Positions 8,443-16,774 of a DNA stretch of 64,000 nucleotides are shown here, in pieces. The translations under genes and the position numbers were made by a program. Below the pieces are notes generated by a model that saw nothing but the letters and a program-made list of their open reading frames with translations, had not been told where the DNA came from and ran no database searches. This stretch comes from Modicisalibacter ilicicola DSM 19980. GTDB taxonomy: Bacteria; Pseudomonadota; Gammaproteobacteria; Pseudomonadales; Halomonadaceae. The stretch is from the NCBI RefSeq assembly GCF_900128925.1, contig NZ_FQUJ01000018.1, positions 1 through 64,000 on the forward strand. The letters run 5' to 3'. Position 1 is the first letter of the stretch; each line of letters opens with the position of its first letter.

Positions 8443-9750
8443 ATGGAAACCTCCGGTAGCGGTGATAGCGGTATGAGTCTCGACCCTAGCCTTCTATCAG
8501 GCCCGCGCGACGATAAATCCGATCGTTCGATTCGTGGGAGGACGAACTCCAACGGTGGTTTCACCACATTGCTCGCCGCCACCTTCGTCGTCTTCCTCGG
8601 CTATGGCACGGTGTTGCCGATCTTGCCGCTGTTCCTCGATCGGGTGTTGTCGATGACCGGAGCCGACGAGGTCGCGCTGCACACCGGGTTGCTGACCGGG
8701 GTGTATACGCTGGCCTTGTTCGGCTTCGCTCCGTTGTGGGGCGGCGCCTCCGATCGGCTGGGCCGGCGGGCGGTCCTGCTGTGGGGTCTGGCGGGATTCG
8801 CGCTGGCGATGCTAGGATTCAGCTTGACCCGTAATCTGCCGCTTGCCTATGGCGCGCGGGCGCTGGCCGGCGCCTTCGCGGCCGCGGTGATCCCGGTGGC
8901 GCAGGCCCAGGCGGCCGAATATGGCGGCGCGGTGCTCCGCGCACGCCGTTTTGCCTGGCTCAGTGCCGCCGCTACCCTGGGTTTCTTGTCCGGCCCCATG
9001 CTCAGCGGTTGGCTTGCCAGCATTCCGATGGTGATGCCTCAGGCCGAGATGGTGCTCGGCGGGCCGGTGGCCTGGCCCTTCGTGGTCACGGCGGGCCTTG
9101 CCGGTGCGGTGTGGCTGGTGGTCTACCGTCACGTTCCCGGACGACCGGCTCGCCTCTACCCTGCCGGCAGGCATGCCCCTGAGGTGGCGTCGACCTGGCC
9201 AACGGGGGGACTCCTGACGCTGACGTTGCTGGCGATGCTTGGCCTGGGGGCCTTCGAGGTGGGCCTCAGCCTGCAGGCACGACAGTCGATCGGACTCGAT
9301 CCCTTCAGGATCGGCTTGCTGTTCACCGTGTGCAGTCTGGTAATGCTGGTGGTGCAGATTCTGTGGTCGACGCATCCGCCCAAACGCCTGTCTAGCGGTC
9401 ACCTGATTGGCGGGGCCTTTCTACTGATGGCGGTGGGCGTCCTAGGCCTCCCCTACGCCACGAACTTCTGGGGGGCATTCGTTGCCGTGGGACTTCTCGG
9501 CGCCGGGTCGGGGGTGTTGATTCCGTTGCTGGCCTATCAAGTCTCGCTGGCCAGCGGATCGGCGCAGGGTGCCGCGCTAGGCAAGCAGACCGCCCTGGCC
9601 AGTCTTGGGCAAGCCGCGGGTTCCACGGGTGCGGGATTGCTATTCGTCGGCAGCGCGCTAGGTACGTACTGGGGGCTCGCGATCCTGCTTTTTATTACCG
9701 CGGCGACCGCCTTCTGCGCCCGGCATCGGCTAATCGCACCGTCCTCATAA
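8443..9750 (+). CDS. MFS transporter
   Basis: 435-residue major facilitator with about 12 hydrophobic segments after a polar 35-residue N-terminus. The loop 2-3 signature is seen as GGASDRLGRRAVLLWG. The second half has LGAGSGVLIPLLAYQVSLASG and LGKQTALASLGQAAGSTGAG, typical of drug-efflux-like MFS. The start is uncertain: ATG 8443 and ATG 8473 both lack a good ribosome-binding site. The substrate is unknown. It follows the FabI-like gene by 66 bases, on the same strand. Confidence 0.85.
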   Translation: METSGSGDSGMSLDPSLLSGPRDDKSDRSIRGRTNSNGGFTTLLAATFVVFLGYGTVLPILPLFLDRVLSMTGADEVALHTGLLTGVYTLALFGFAPLWGGASDRLGRRAVLLWGLAGFALAMLGFSLTRNLPLAYGARALAGAFAAAVIPVAQAQAAEYGGAVLRARRFAWLSAAATLGFLSGPMLSGWLASIPMVMPQAEMVLGGPVAWPFVVTAGLAGAVWLVVYRHVPGRPARLYPAGRHAPEVASTWPTGGLLTLTLLAMLGLGAFEVGLSLQARQSIGLDPFRIGLLFTVCSLVMLVVQILWSTHPPKRLSSGHLIGGAFLLMAVGVLGLPYATNFWGAFVAVGLLGAGSGVLIPLLAYQVSLASGSAQGAALGKQTALASLGQAAGSTGAGLLFVGSALGTYWGLAILLFITAATAFCARHRLIAPSS

Positions 9751-9838
9751 AGCTGATGGATTTTTCCATGCCAACCACGGCTGCTGCAGCCGTTTCAAGG
9801 AAGTCCGTTACGAGGTTGTCGACCAAAATATCACCTGA

Positions 9839-10312
9839 TTACGCATATGACTCAGCTAGTTTCAGGAGCCGATACGGCATCGGCGGTGTTCTGGCCGCCA
9901 CCGTCAGCAAGCGCGGCACCATGGCCTTGAGGTCATAGCGCCGATTGAAGCGGTACTCGAACTCGGCCAGGTAGCGCGGGGCATGGTGGCCACGGATCGC
10001 GTGATAAGTGCCGGTGATGGCGTTCTTGCGTTGGGTCAGCAGGTACATGGCCAGGAACCAGGTGGTCAGCGGTAAGTGCGTGGCGTGGAAGATGGTACCG
10101 GCGGTGAGCGAGGTCTGATGATGGCAGTGATGGCACTGGTAGAGGCCCCGGGAGAGCCGGCAGCCGGTGGTATTACCACAGTCGGGACAGACGAACCCCT
10201 TGGGCCAGCGGTGCTGGAAGAGGGCCGCCTGACACTGCGCTTCGGTGCCGTACTGCTCGAGAAATGCCGGCAGTGACAGGCCTGACTGGAACTGGATAGG
10301 ATTGCGAGCCAT
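9839..10312 (-). pseudogene. IS1595-family (ISXO2-like) transposase remnant, DDE core deleted
   Basis: The N-terminal part is typical of IS1595 transposases: MARNPIQFQ start, zinc ribbon CPDC...CHHCHHQTSLTAGTIF and TTWFLAMYLLTQRKNAI. It is fused directly to the family C-terminus (GTYHAIR...RYLAEFEYRFNRRYDL). About 150 residues holding the catalytic DDE region are missing, so it cannot transpose by itself. The ATG at 10312 is preceded by AAGGAG on this strand. Clear terminal inverted repeats were not identified. It marks past insertion between the MFS and DMT genes. Confidence 0.85.
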
Positions 10313-10459
10313 GACGTTAACTCCTTGACCTACTATCTGATTCCAGTATAGCCGCCGGCTGGCGTGATGGCGGATCAACATGAGTAATCAAGACAGTCTT
10401 TGCAACAGCCCCGCTAAATACGTTGCACCGACTGGTTTTGGCTCACGGGCGATAGTGTT

Positions 10460-11437
10460 TCAGCACGGCATGGCACCACTGCGACTGTCCGCTGCGCACT
10501 GCTTGTCCTCTTGGCTCGCCTCCTTGACGCGGTGGGCCCAGGTCACAAGCCCGATGCTCGAGAAGACCAGTGCGAAACCTATCAGATGAATTGGATGGAA
10601 CTCATCTCCGAGCCAAAGGTAGGACAGAACAAGCGCCGCTGCGGGCATAGCGCTCATGTAACCCGAAGCCGTACTTGCAGGCACTTGGCTCAGGCCACGG
10701 AACCAGATCAAAGTGCCGACTGCGAGCGGACCCATACCCCACACAACCAGTGCCAGCCACGCATTCAGCGAAGGTGTGGAGAAGTCGAAGCTCGTGGCTT
10801 GGTAGATACCGGGCCCGGCAAAAAGCAACGTCGCGACCCAGACGATGAGCGGCAAGGCAACCAGGGGGCTCAACTCCCTGATCATCTGCTTGCCCAGAAT
10901 TGAGTAGAGCGTCTGGCTGGCCACCGCGCAGAAGACCAGCACGCTGCCAAGGATCAGATCCCAGCCCGTGGACTGAATCGACTGGCCCGAAACGTTGATT
11001 ACAAGCACGCCAGCCACGGCCAGCATAACGGCCAGGATCTTTCGCCACCCCATGCTGTCACCCATAAAAAGCACTGCAGCGGTGGCCATCGCGGCGGGAC
11101 TCAAGCTCATCACGATCGAACCGACCACGCCGTTCACGCGCTGCATACCGTTGAGTAGAAAGAGCGTGAATGCGACGATGCCCACGCCACCAATCACGAT
11201 GATCTTGATCCAGTTCTGTCTGGATATCTGCGGCAGGCGCTTACGGTAGATGATCAAGAAGGGCGTCAAGGCAAGGGCGGCCACCCCAAGGCGGAGAAAT
11301 GGCCCGAGAAACATGGGAAAGGCCTCTGATACGATTTTGGCGGCCGGGGTGCCGGTACCGAACAGCGCCATGCCGACGAAAAGCTGGGCATATGCCGTCA
11401 GCTGTTGCTTGAAATTAGCTTCCATTAAACTTTTCAT
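10460..11437 (-). CDS. DMT/EamA family transporter
   Basis: 325-residue inner-membrane protein with about ten hydrophobic helices arranged as two EamA repeats; the second begins near residue 165. The N-terminal repeat includes FGTGTPAAKIV and PFLRLGVAALAL; the second ends SYLWLGDEFHPIHLIGFALV. Such proteins export metabolites or amino acids, but the substrate cannot be read from sequence. It stands alone, on the opposite strand, between two decayed insertion sequences. The start could be 11437 or ATG 11425. Confidence 0.85.
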   Translation of the reverse strand: MKSLMEANFKQQLTAYAQLFVGMALFGTGTPAAKIVSEAFPMFLGPFLRLGVAALALTPFLIIYRKRLPQISRQNWIKIIVIGGVGIVAFTLFLLNGMQRVNGVVGSIVMSLSPAAMATAAVLFMGDSMGWRKILAVMLAVAGVLVINVSGQSIQSTGWDLILGSVLVFCAVASQTLYSILGKQMIRELSPLVALPLIVWVATLLFAGPGIYQATSFDFSTPSLNAWLALVVWGMGPLAVGTLIWFRGLSQVPASTASGYMSAMPAAALVLSYLWLGDEFHPIHLIGFALVFSSIGLVTWAHRVKEASQEDKQCAADSRSGAMPC

Positions 11438-11508
11438 CCCAGGCTATTTTGAGTTTCCTTTCAAGATTTTCCACAACAATCCGTAAGTCCACTTCAGGTA
11501 GGAAGGAC

Positions 11509-11566
11509 GGTGTATCCTGTTGATTGATCACGTCCAAGATATCAACCAACATGAGTGGATACACCA
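11509..11566. repeat. Inverted repeat upstream of IS256-type remnant
   Basis: GGTGTATCC (11509-11517) and GGATACACC (11558-11566) are exact inverted copies. Inner bases TTGAT/ATCAA extend the pairing. It ends immediately before the IS256-like transposase start and may be a hairpin in the leader or the end of the former element. Confidence 0.4.
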
Positions 11567-11760
11567 TGACCTACTCTACCCTCCGAGCACTTTCACAACC
11601 AGGCCCCCAGGTCACTGATCCTCTGCATGAACTGCTGCGCCAAGCGCCCGCGACCTGATTACCAAGGCCGTGGAGGCCGTGGAGGCCGTGGAGGCCGAGC
11701 TGGCCACCTTCCTGGCCCAATATGCCGATACGACCCCGGACGGAGTACGCCAATCTCCTC
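11567..11760 (+). pseudogene. IS256-family transposase N-terminal fragment
   Basis: MTYSTLRALSQPGPQVTDPL and then ELLRQ... ARDLITKAVEAE-like sequence match the N-terminus of IS256-type mutator transposases. The frame breaks after RQAPAT and continues in the next frame. A 9-base unit GTGGAGGCC is present three times in tandem (about 11668-11696), expanding VEA. The rest of the transposase is absent; sigma-factor-like sequence follows directly. Confidence 0.7.
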
Positions 11761-11982
11761 TGGCGTGCGGACCTGGTGGGTGAGTCTCTCGAAAGCCTTG
11801 CCGCCACGCTCGATATCACCATAAGTCATCTGCGGGTGCGCCTGCATCGCGCTCGCCAGGCGCTACGGCGGCGCCTGGAGGAAACCTGTCGAACCTGTCC
11901 CGTGCACGGCTACCTGGATTGTCAGTGTGATTACAGTCAAGGAGTGCGAGCCGGGATCCAGCAGGAGCCGGATGCACGATAA
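11722..11982 (+). pseudogene. ECF sigma factor C-terminal remnant
   Basis: From about 11746 the frame encodes a sigma-70 region 4 tail: LWRADLVGESLESLAA, then LRVRLHRARQALRRRLEE, the usual helix-turn-helix end. The tail CRTCPVHGYLDCQCD is Cys-rich, as in some metal-associated ECF sigma factors. Region 2 and the start are missing; the IS256-like fragment replaces them. The remaining 86-codon frame is unlikely to work as a sigma factor. Confidence 0.65.
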
Positions 11983-12041
11983 CGCTATCGTGGCTGGCGC
12001 ATCGATTGGACTGACCGTTCAGTATCGACAAAAATGCTTTA

Positions 12042-12300
12042 TCAACGGCCACCCCTGCTGAGCCAAGCGTCGTAGATTTTATCGTTCCATTGGCTTTGGA
12101 AATAGGCGATGGCCGCCTCTTTGTCGTCTTCCGAAAACTTGTCCTAGAAGGCCGGCATTTGCCCGCCCACCGGCGCGCCACCCTCGTTGATAGTACGCAT
12201 CAACATATCGAAGGAGTGATGCACCACCTTTGCTTCGCCGCAACCGCTAAGCAGAAATACCGAAAAAAGTAACAATATTCCCCTTGCTATTCGAATCGCC
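12042..12300 (-). pseudogene. Cytochrome c lipoprotein remnant
   Basis: On the minus strand a lipoprotein-like leader (FSVFLLSGC) is followed after about 10 residues by a cytochrome c C-terminal region: RTINEGGAPVGGQMPAF, a TAG stop at 12144-12146, then EEAAIAYFQSQW-like sequence and a TGA at 12042. The haem-binding CxxCH part is missing, no good start codon is seen, and a nonsense codon interrupts it right after the Met-ligand region. The overlapping plus-strand ORF is a shadow. Confidence 0.7.
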
Positions 12301-12619
12301 TTCCACCCCCGTTTTCTTTATATCAAGCACCTGACTCGCCCAAAAGTAGATGAAAATTCTATAAATGCCATCAAAGAATCAAGAACATAACGTCCTACTG
12401 GTGACTTCCGATGAAAAACGCATGGGAAGTTTTTGCTAGTCCCTTATTTCCATTCAGCGTTAATTCAGCTTGGCTGCATAGGCTGGCTATTGACGAGGAT
12501 CACGAGAAGCCTACTTGCCCGCTTTTTTTGCTTGTTCCTTGGGTTGCCCATAAGTTCTAGCCTGAACATAAGCTTGCTTGTGCAACACCGCACGAGGCTG
12601 ATGATAAAGGAGAAAAGTG
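12301..12619 (+). promoter_or_regulatory. Promoter module with TTCAG repeat and MerR-like promoter
   Basis: No gene is seen in this 319-base gap. TTCAGCGTTAATTCAG at 12453-12468 is a direct repeat with 11-bp period. About 65 bases further, TTGTTC at 12532 and TAGCCT at 12558 are separated by 20 bases, the long spacer seen in MerR-family promoters. The stretch 12455-12563 aligns without gaps to 16266-16374, upstream of the SHOCT gene. It precedes the YHS/DUF5676 pair. Confidence 0.6.
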
Positions 12620-12976
12620 ATGAACGAACTGGTGTATTTCATGCTCTGGGCAGGAATCATCTTCCTGATGATGCGTTTTGGCTGTGGCGCTCACGTGATG
12701 GGCCATGGGCGTGGCAAGGCCAAGCATGGCAAGGGGGCACCGGAGCGCCAGGCGACCACCGAGGGCCTGCGTTGGATTCCGCCCGCCGACGACGTGGATC
12801 CCGTGTGTGGCAAGACCGTCAGCACCGAAACGGCCAAACCGAGCGTCCACGACGGTCATGTCTATTACTTCTGCTCCCGTGACTGCCGCGAGCGCTTCGA
12901 GGCCGCTCCCGAGCAATATCTCGCCGGTGATGACGCCACGCCCCCGCCCGCCCAACCGGAGAACGAGCATGCCTGA
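12620..12976 (+). CDS. Membrane-anchored YHS domain protein
   Basis: 118 residues: an N-terminal hydrophobic helix (about residues 3-18), a His/Lys-rich linker (HVMGHGRGKAKHGKG), then a YHS domain with DPVCGKTV, YYFCSRDCRERF and APEQYL. The canonical CGM is CGK here. It is likely anchored in the inner membrane and binds a soft metal; the role is inferred. The start at ATG 12620 rather than GTG 12617 fits AAAGGAG at 12606-12612. It overlaps the DUF5676 gene by 8 bases and is driven by the TTCAG/MerR-like promoter module. Confidence 0.85.
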   Translation: MNELVYFMLWAGIIFLMMRFGCGAHVMGHGRGKAKHGKGAPERQATTEGLRWIPPADDVDPVCGKTVSTETAKPSVHDGHVYYFCSRDCRERFEAAPEQYLAGDDATPPPAQPENEHA

Positions 12977-13313
12977 CCTCGAGACCACTTCGAGCGCCAA
13001 GCCCAAACCGCGTTATGGCACCCCCTTGCCGGGGCAAGCCGTACCAAGAATCTCGGTGATCGCCCTGGGGATGAGCCTGGGGCTCTTCCTGGCCGTGACC
13101 TTCATCCTATGCGTCGGCTTCGATCTGCTGTTTCCCGACCAGGCGATGTATGAGAGTTGGTTGCGCCTGCTGCCCGGCTTCACCTGGTTGAGCTGGCCCA
13201 GTTTTTTCCTGGGGCTGGCGGAAAGCTTCGGCTATGGCTGGTACGTGGCGTTGGTTTTCGGCCCGCTCTATAACTTCTTTGTCGCTCGTACTCATCGTCG
13301 TAGTGACGCATAA
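12969..13313 (+). CDS. DUF5676-type small membrane protein
   Basis: 114 residues with two or three hydrophobic helices: ISVIALGMSLGLFLAVTFIL, a PGFTWLSWPSFFLGLAESF segment and YGWYVALVFGPLYNFF. The GFTWLSW...ESFGYGWYVALVFGPLYN pattern is typical of the DUF5676 family, commonly found beside YHS and copper genes. It overlaps the YHS gene by 8 bases, so the two are likely co-translated. The biochemical function is unknown. Confidence 0.8.
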   Translation: MPDLETTSSAKPKPRYGTPLPGQAVPRISVIALGMSLGLFLAVTFILCVGFDLLFPDQAMYESWLRLLPGFTWLSWPSFFLGLAESFGYGWYVALVFGPLYNFFVARTHRRSDA

Positions 13314-13424
13314 GTCGATCTCGGCGCCCTGCATGCCTCGCCTAGCGCCAAGCTCGGCCCGGTACCAGCGTGTCCTGAGGGCATGTGCGCACTATCAATG
13401 CTGATCAATATAAGAGCAAGTTTT

Positions 13425-14366
13425 ATGGGTTCTGAAAGCAGCAATCAGGGCCATGCGGGACACATGCCCACTAGCGGCCCCGGCATGGCGATCTCGGCCT
13501 GGCTGACAGGTATTTATTTCATTATCGAAATGGGCATTGGTCTCTGGACCGGATCGGTCGCGGTGATCTCGGATGCCTTTCATACCTTCTCGGCCGTTGG
13601 CGGCGTGCTGGTGGCGATCATCGCCGCTCGGCTTGCGCGGCGCCCTGCGGACGAGGCTCGCAGTTTCGGCTGGTACCGGGCCGAGATCGTCGGTGCGCTG
13701 GTCAATGGTGGCTTTCTACTCGGCATGGCACTCGTCGTGATCGCGATGGGCGCGATGCGGCTCACGAATCCCATCGATTTGCCCACGGGACCCATGTTGT
13801 GGGCGGCCGCCGGCGGTCTGCTGACTGAGTTCATCTCGCTGGGCCTGATCTGGAAGCAGAGCCAAAGCGATCTGAACGTGCGGGGCGCACTGTGGCATAT
13901 CATCCAGACCTTCGTGGGTAGCATTCTGATCATTGTGACCGCCCTGGTGATTCGCTTCACCGGTTTTTTGCTCATCGACCCGATCCTCGGTATCGGCTTC
14001 GGCCTGGTGCTGCTCTGGGCGAGTTGGGGCATCCTGCGCGACGCCGCCCATTTGCTGATGGAAGGCACACCCGCCGAGATCAGCCTGGTCGAGGTGGTCG
14101 ACGCCCTGGAAGCGCTCGACGGAGTTGCTGATGCACACCACGTTCATGCCTGGGCGCTGACCAGCGGACGCTACGTATTCTCTGGCCATCTGCGTATCGT
14201 CGAGAATGCCGATCCCGAGGGCGTCCTCAGGACAGCACACCACACGCTAAAGGAAAGATTTGGTTTTTTCTTCGTCACCTTGCAGGTGGAGCGCGGTTGT
14301 CTTGATGAATCCGGCGCCGAGGCGATCGATGTGACGCGCACTGCAGGCGCTGGGGGCTGGCCATGA
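13425..14366 (+). CDS. CDF family protein with altered metal-site motifs
   Basis: A cation diffusion facilitator-like protein of about 313 residues with six helices and a C-terminal cytosolic domain. A His-containing N-terminus (GHAGHM) precedes TM1. The usual transport-site motifs HxxxD in TM2 and TM5 are here HTFSA and HIIQT: the His residues remain but both acidic ligands are gone. The canonical CDF at 53318 has HMFSD and HVLGD at the same points. Substrate or mechanism may therefore differ from Zn/H+ antiport. Other starts at 13383 and 13398 are possible; none has a clear ribosome-binding site. It overlaps the following EamA gene by 4 bases. Confidence 0.8.
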   Translation: MGSESSNQGHAGHMPTSGPGMAISAWLTGIYFIIEMGIGLWTGSVAVISDAFHTFSAVGGVLVAIIAARLARRPADEARSFGWYRAEIVGALVNGGFLLGMALVVIAMGAMRLTNPIDLPTGPMLWAAAGGLLTEFISLGLIWKQSQSDLNVRGALWHIIQTFVGSILIIVTALVIRFTGFLLIDPILGIGFGLVLLWASWGILRDAAHLLMEGTPAEISLVEVVDALEALDGVADAHHVHAWALTSGRYVFSGHLRIVENADPEGVLRTAHHTLKERFGFFFVTLQVERGCLDESGAEAIDVTRTAGAGGWP

Positions 14367-15277
14367 AAACCCTGCTCCTGCTGTTGCTCATCACGGTTTC
14401 CGAGGCAACGATCGGGGTATTTGTGAAGCTCACCGACGGGCTCATCCCGATTCAGACGCTGACGTTCTATGCGATGGCCTTCGCGGCGGCGTTCCTGTTC
14501 GTCGCGCGCGCTCTGGCGAGCGGAGAATGGCCGCGATTCCCCAAAGGCAATGTGCGGGACACAGCCATTATCGGCGCATTGATCGCGGCTCAAGGCAGCG
14601 CCTTCAATTTCGCCATGACGCTGGTACCGATTGCCAATGCGGTAATCTTCTGGAGTATCGCGCCCTTTTTCGTATTCATTTTCTCGGCGCTGTTTTTGGG
14701 GGAAAAGGCGCGCAAGAGTTACCTTCTTATCTTCGCCATCGCCCTAACCGGCATTGCCATTGCCAATCCGCTCGGCAATGGCAATGCGCTGGGCAACTTC
14801 GTTGCACTGGCCACCGGCGCGATCTATGCCGCGATGGTGACCTATATGCGCTATGAAGGTAAGACCGAGACCGGTAACGACATTGCCTGGTCGCTGTTGG
14901 CCGCCGCGCTGGCGCTCTCTCCCGCCCTGATAATTGCCGGCCCCGGCAAGGTGGCGGCAACCATTTCGTATACGGCCCTGGGGATGGAGGTGCCGGTCAT
15001 GCTCTGGGCAGCCGGTCTGGGCATCATCTCTACCGGGTTTGCCTACTTCGGCATCTCCATTGTGCTGAAGTCGATCAACGCCAATGTCTATGCACTCACC
15101 GATATCATCGTCTCTCCGGTCGTGGCCGCGACCTTGGGCTATCTGATCTTTGCCGAGATACCCGGAGAAGGGATGCTTTATGGCGGTGCGATGCTGCTCG
15201 GTGCCGGGTTCTGGCTATCATGGGAGATGTCGAAAACGGATCGGCAGCGTGCTGTTCATGCCTGCCAGTGTGCATAG
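14363..15277 (+). CDS. EamA/DMT family transporter
   Basis: 304 residues with ten predicted helices in two EamA repeats; the junction is near residue 150. The first repeat carries SEATIGVFVKLTDG and PIANAVIFWSIAPFFVFIFS; the second has ALTDIIVSPVVAATLGYLIF. The ATGA overlap with the CDF-like gene suggests translational coupling, and thus a shared process. Substrate unknown. The C-terminus ends HACQCA. Confidence 0.85.
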   Translation: MKTLLLLLLITVSEATIGVFVKLTDGLIPIQTLTFYAMAFAAAFLFVARALASGEWPRFPKGNVRDTAIIGALIAAQGSAFNFAMTLVPIANAVIFWSIAPFFVFIFSALFLGEKARKSYLLIFAIALTGIAIANPLGNGNALGNFVALATGAIYAAMVTYMRYEGKTETGNDIAWSLLAAALALSPALIIAGPGKVAATISYTALGMEVPVMLWAAGLGIISTGFAYFGISIVLKSINANVYALTDIIVSPVVAATLGYLIFAEIPGEGMLYGGAMLLGAGFWLSWEMSKTDRQRAVHACQCA

Positions 15278-15393
15278 GAAAGCCTTCTATGCCCAGTCCC
15301 ATCCTTCTCCGGCTCCTTAACCTGGCGCGGTCTCGTAAAAGACAGCATCGGATCAGCCGATTTTTTAATCGACAAAATTAACGAGTTAAAACC

Positions 15394-16038
15394 ATGAACG
15401 ACGCTATCAACCATACCGGAGCCTGGGGCCTTGCACTGATCGTCATCGTGTTGGTGTCCTGGTTCTTCTATCGCTATTTCGCCCCGAAAAACTGGCGAGA
15501 ATGGGCCGGTGCCGGCGCGGTGCAGGCGTTCATCATCGCGCTCTATGCCGAGATGTACGGCTTTCCGCTGACTATTTATCTGCTGGTGCGTTTCTTCGGT
15601 CTGGATAGCGAGTATGTCAGCGCCAGTCTCTGGTCGACGCTGGTGGGGCTGGGCGAGACCGGCATGCTGATCTCCATGCTGCTCGGTTACGGCCTGGCGT
15701 TTACCGGCATCGGGATATTTATCCAAGGCTGGCGGCAGGTGTACAAGGCGCGACGCGAGGACCATTTGGTGACCGGCGGCCTGTATGCCCTCGTACGCCA
15801 TCCCCAATACACCGGTTTATTCATCGCCTTGTTCGGCGAAGGCGTGGTGCATTGGCCAACGCTGTTTTCGGTCGGTCTGTTTCCGGTGATCGTACTGGCC
15901 TATGTCTGGCTGGCCCATCGTGAGGAAAAGCAGATGCTGGCCCGCTTCGGCGATGCCTACCGCGCCTATCAGCGGCGGGTGCCGATGTTCATTCCGCGCA
16001 GGGGTCAGTGGTGGGAACTGACGGATACCTCACGATAA
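15394..16038 (+). CDS. Isoprenylcysteine carboxyl methyltransferase-like membrane protein
   Basis: 214 residues with four to five helices. The C-terminal half carries the signature of the ICMT/phospholipid methyltransferase group: GGLYALVRHPQYTG, then EEKQMLARFGDAYRAYQRRVP. Such bacterial proteins are common in metal-resistance islands, but their substrates are mostly unknown. It lies 116 bases after the EamA gene; the intervening DNA shows no gene. It precedes decayed sequence. Confidence 0.8.
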   Translation: MNDAINHTGAWGLALIVIVLVSWFFYRYFAPKNWREWAGAGAVQAFIIALYAEMYGFPLTIYLLVRFFGLDSEYVSASLWSTLVGLGETGMLISMLLGYGLAFTGIGIFIQGWRQVYKARREDHLVTGGLYALVRHPQYTGLFIALFGEGVVHWPTLFSVGLFPVIVLAYVWLAHREEKQMLARFGDAYRAYQRRVPMFIPRRGQWWELTDTSR

Positions 16039-16086
16039 GCCGAGATTTCACGGATCGTTACGCAATTAATACCCAGTAAGAACCGA

Positions 16087-16230
16087 ATGCACTGTAACGC
16101 TCAGCACACTGAACCGTCTATTGGCCGACCAAATCGATACGTTTGTGAGCTACTCGAGCAGCTCATGGCGCTCGAAGAATACGAAGCCATGAGTATCGCT
16201 CGGGACACGGCACGAATGGAAGGCCTGTGA
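16087..16230 (+). pseudogene. Fragment related to the hypothetical gene at 29857
   Basis: A 47-codon frame whose C-terminal half (ELLEQLMALEEYEAMSIARD and onward to RMEGL-stop) matches the C-terminus of the 152-residue protein at 29857-30315 (ELLANLIELEEHEAMRMARD...). The upstream part does not match and no ribosome-binding site is seen. As at the intact locus, a TTCAG repeat follows shortly after the stop. It is probably the tail of a second copy lost by rearrangement. Confidence 0.6.
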
Positions 16231-16263
16231 TGCCCCTTCAAGCGTCTCACCTTAACGCAAGTG

Positions 16264-16374
16264 CTCAGCGTTAATTCAGTTCCACCGCATAGGCTGACAG
16301 TTGACCGGGATCAAGCGTGGCATGCGCCCTGGCCTATCTAGCTTGACCCTTGGGTAACCTACAGGTTTTAGCCT
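16264..16374 (+). promoter_or_regulatory. TTCAG-type box and MerR-like promoter of the SHOCT gene
   Basis: CTCAGCGTTAATTCAG at 16264-16279 is a one-mismatch copy of the 11-bp-period repeat. TTGACC at 16343-16348 and TAGCCT at 16369-16374 are 20 bases apart, overlapping the dyad AACCT-AC-AGGTT, as in CueR/CadR-like promoters. The segment is colinear with 12454-12563 without gaps. The SHOCT gene begins 49 bases downstream. Confidence 0.65.
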
Positions 16375-16422
16375 GGTACTAGCATCCGTCGATATTGTGA
16401 TCAACATCAAGGAGATCAAGCC

Positions 16423-16686
16423 ATGTGGGGAAACATGATGACGCATATGGGGAATTACGGCTGGGGGCACATGTTCTTTGGCGGGCTCATGATGGTGCTG
16501 TTCTGGGGCGCCGTCATTGCCTTGGCGGTTTTTCTCGCGCGAGGCCTGGCCCGGGGCCGAAGTGAAGTTGGCGATGGCGTTTCTCAAAGGCGGCCAACCG
16601 CGCTTGAACTTCTGCAGGAGCGCTACGCCCGAGGCGAGATCGACCAGCACGAATACGAGCAACACAAGCAGGACCTTAGGCATTGA
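16423..16686 (+). CDS. SHOCT domain small membrane protein 1
   Basis: 87 residues: a Met/Gly/His-rich start ([20 protein letters not shown]), one transmembrane helix (about 20-43), and a C-terminal SHOCT motif ([20 protein letters not shown]). SHOCT segments are short two-helix oligomerisation modules. AAGGAG lies 11 bases upstream of the ATG. It has paralogues at 18110 and 19385, all sharing ERYARGEID. All three occur beside copper-type genes. No enzymatic role is known. Confidence 0.85.
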   Translation: MWGNMMTHMGNYGWGHMFFGGLMMVLFWGAVIALAVFLARGLARGRSEVGDGVSQRRPTALELLQERYARGEIDQHEYEQHKQDLRH

Positions 16687-16774
16687 CGATTTTTGTGTAG
16701 CCAATAGGGCTACATCGATCGCGGGAAACAGGACGTTGAGCTACCACCCGCACCAAGGTGACGGAGACGATTTC

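Noticed and set aside
9756-9938. 60-codon plus-strand ORF after the MFS gene
   Set aside because: It runs into the antisense of the transposase remnant and has no family or ribosome-binding evidence.
12090-12272. 60-codon plus-strand ORF
   Set aside because: It is antisense to the cytochrome c lipoprotein remnant, whose lipobox and C-terminus are recognisable.
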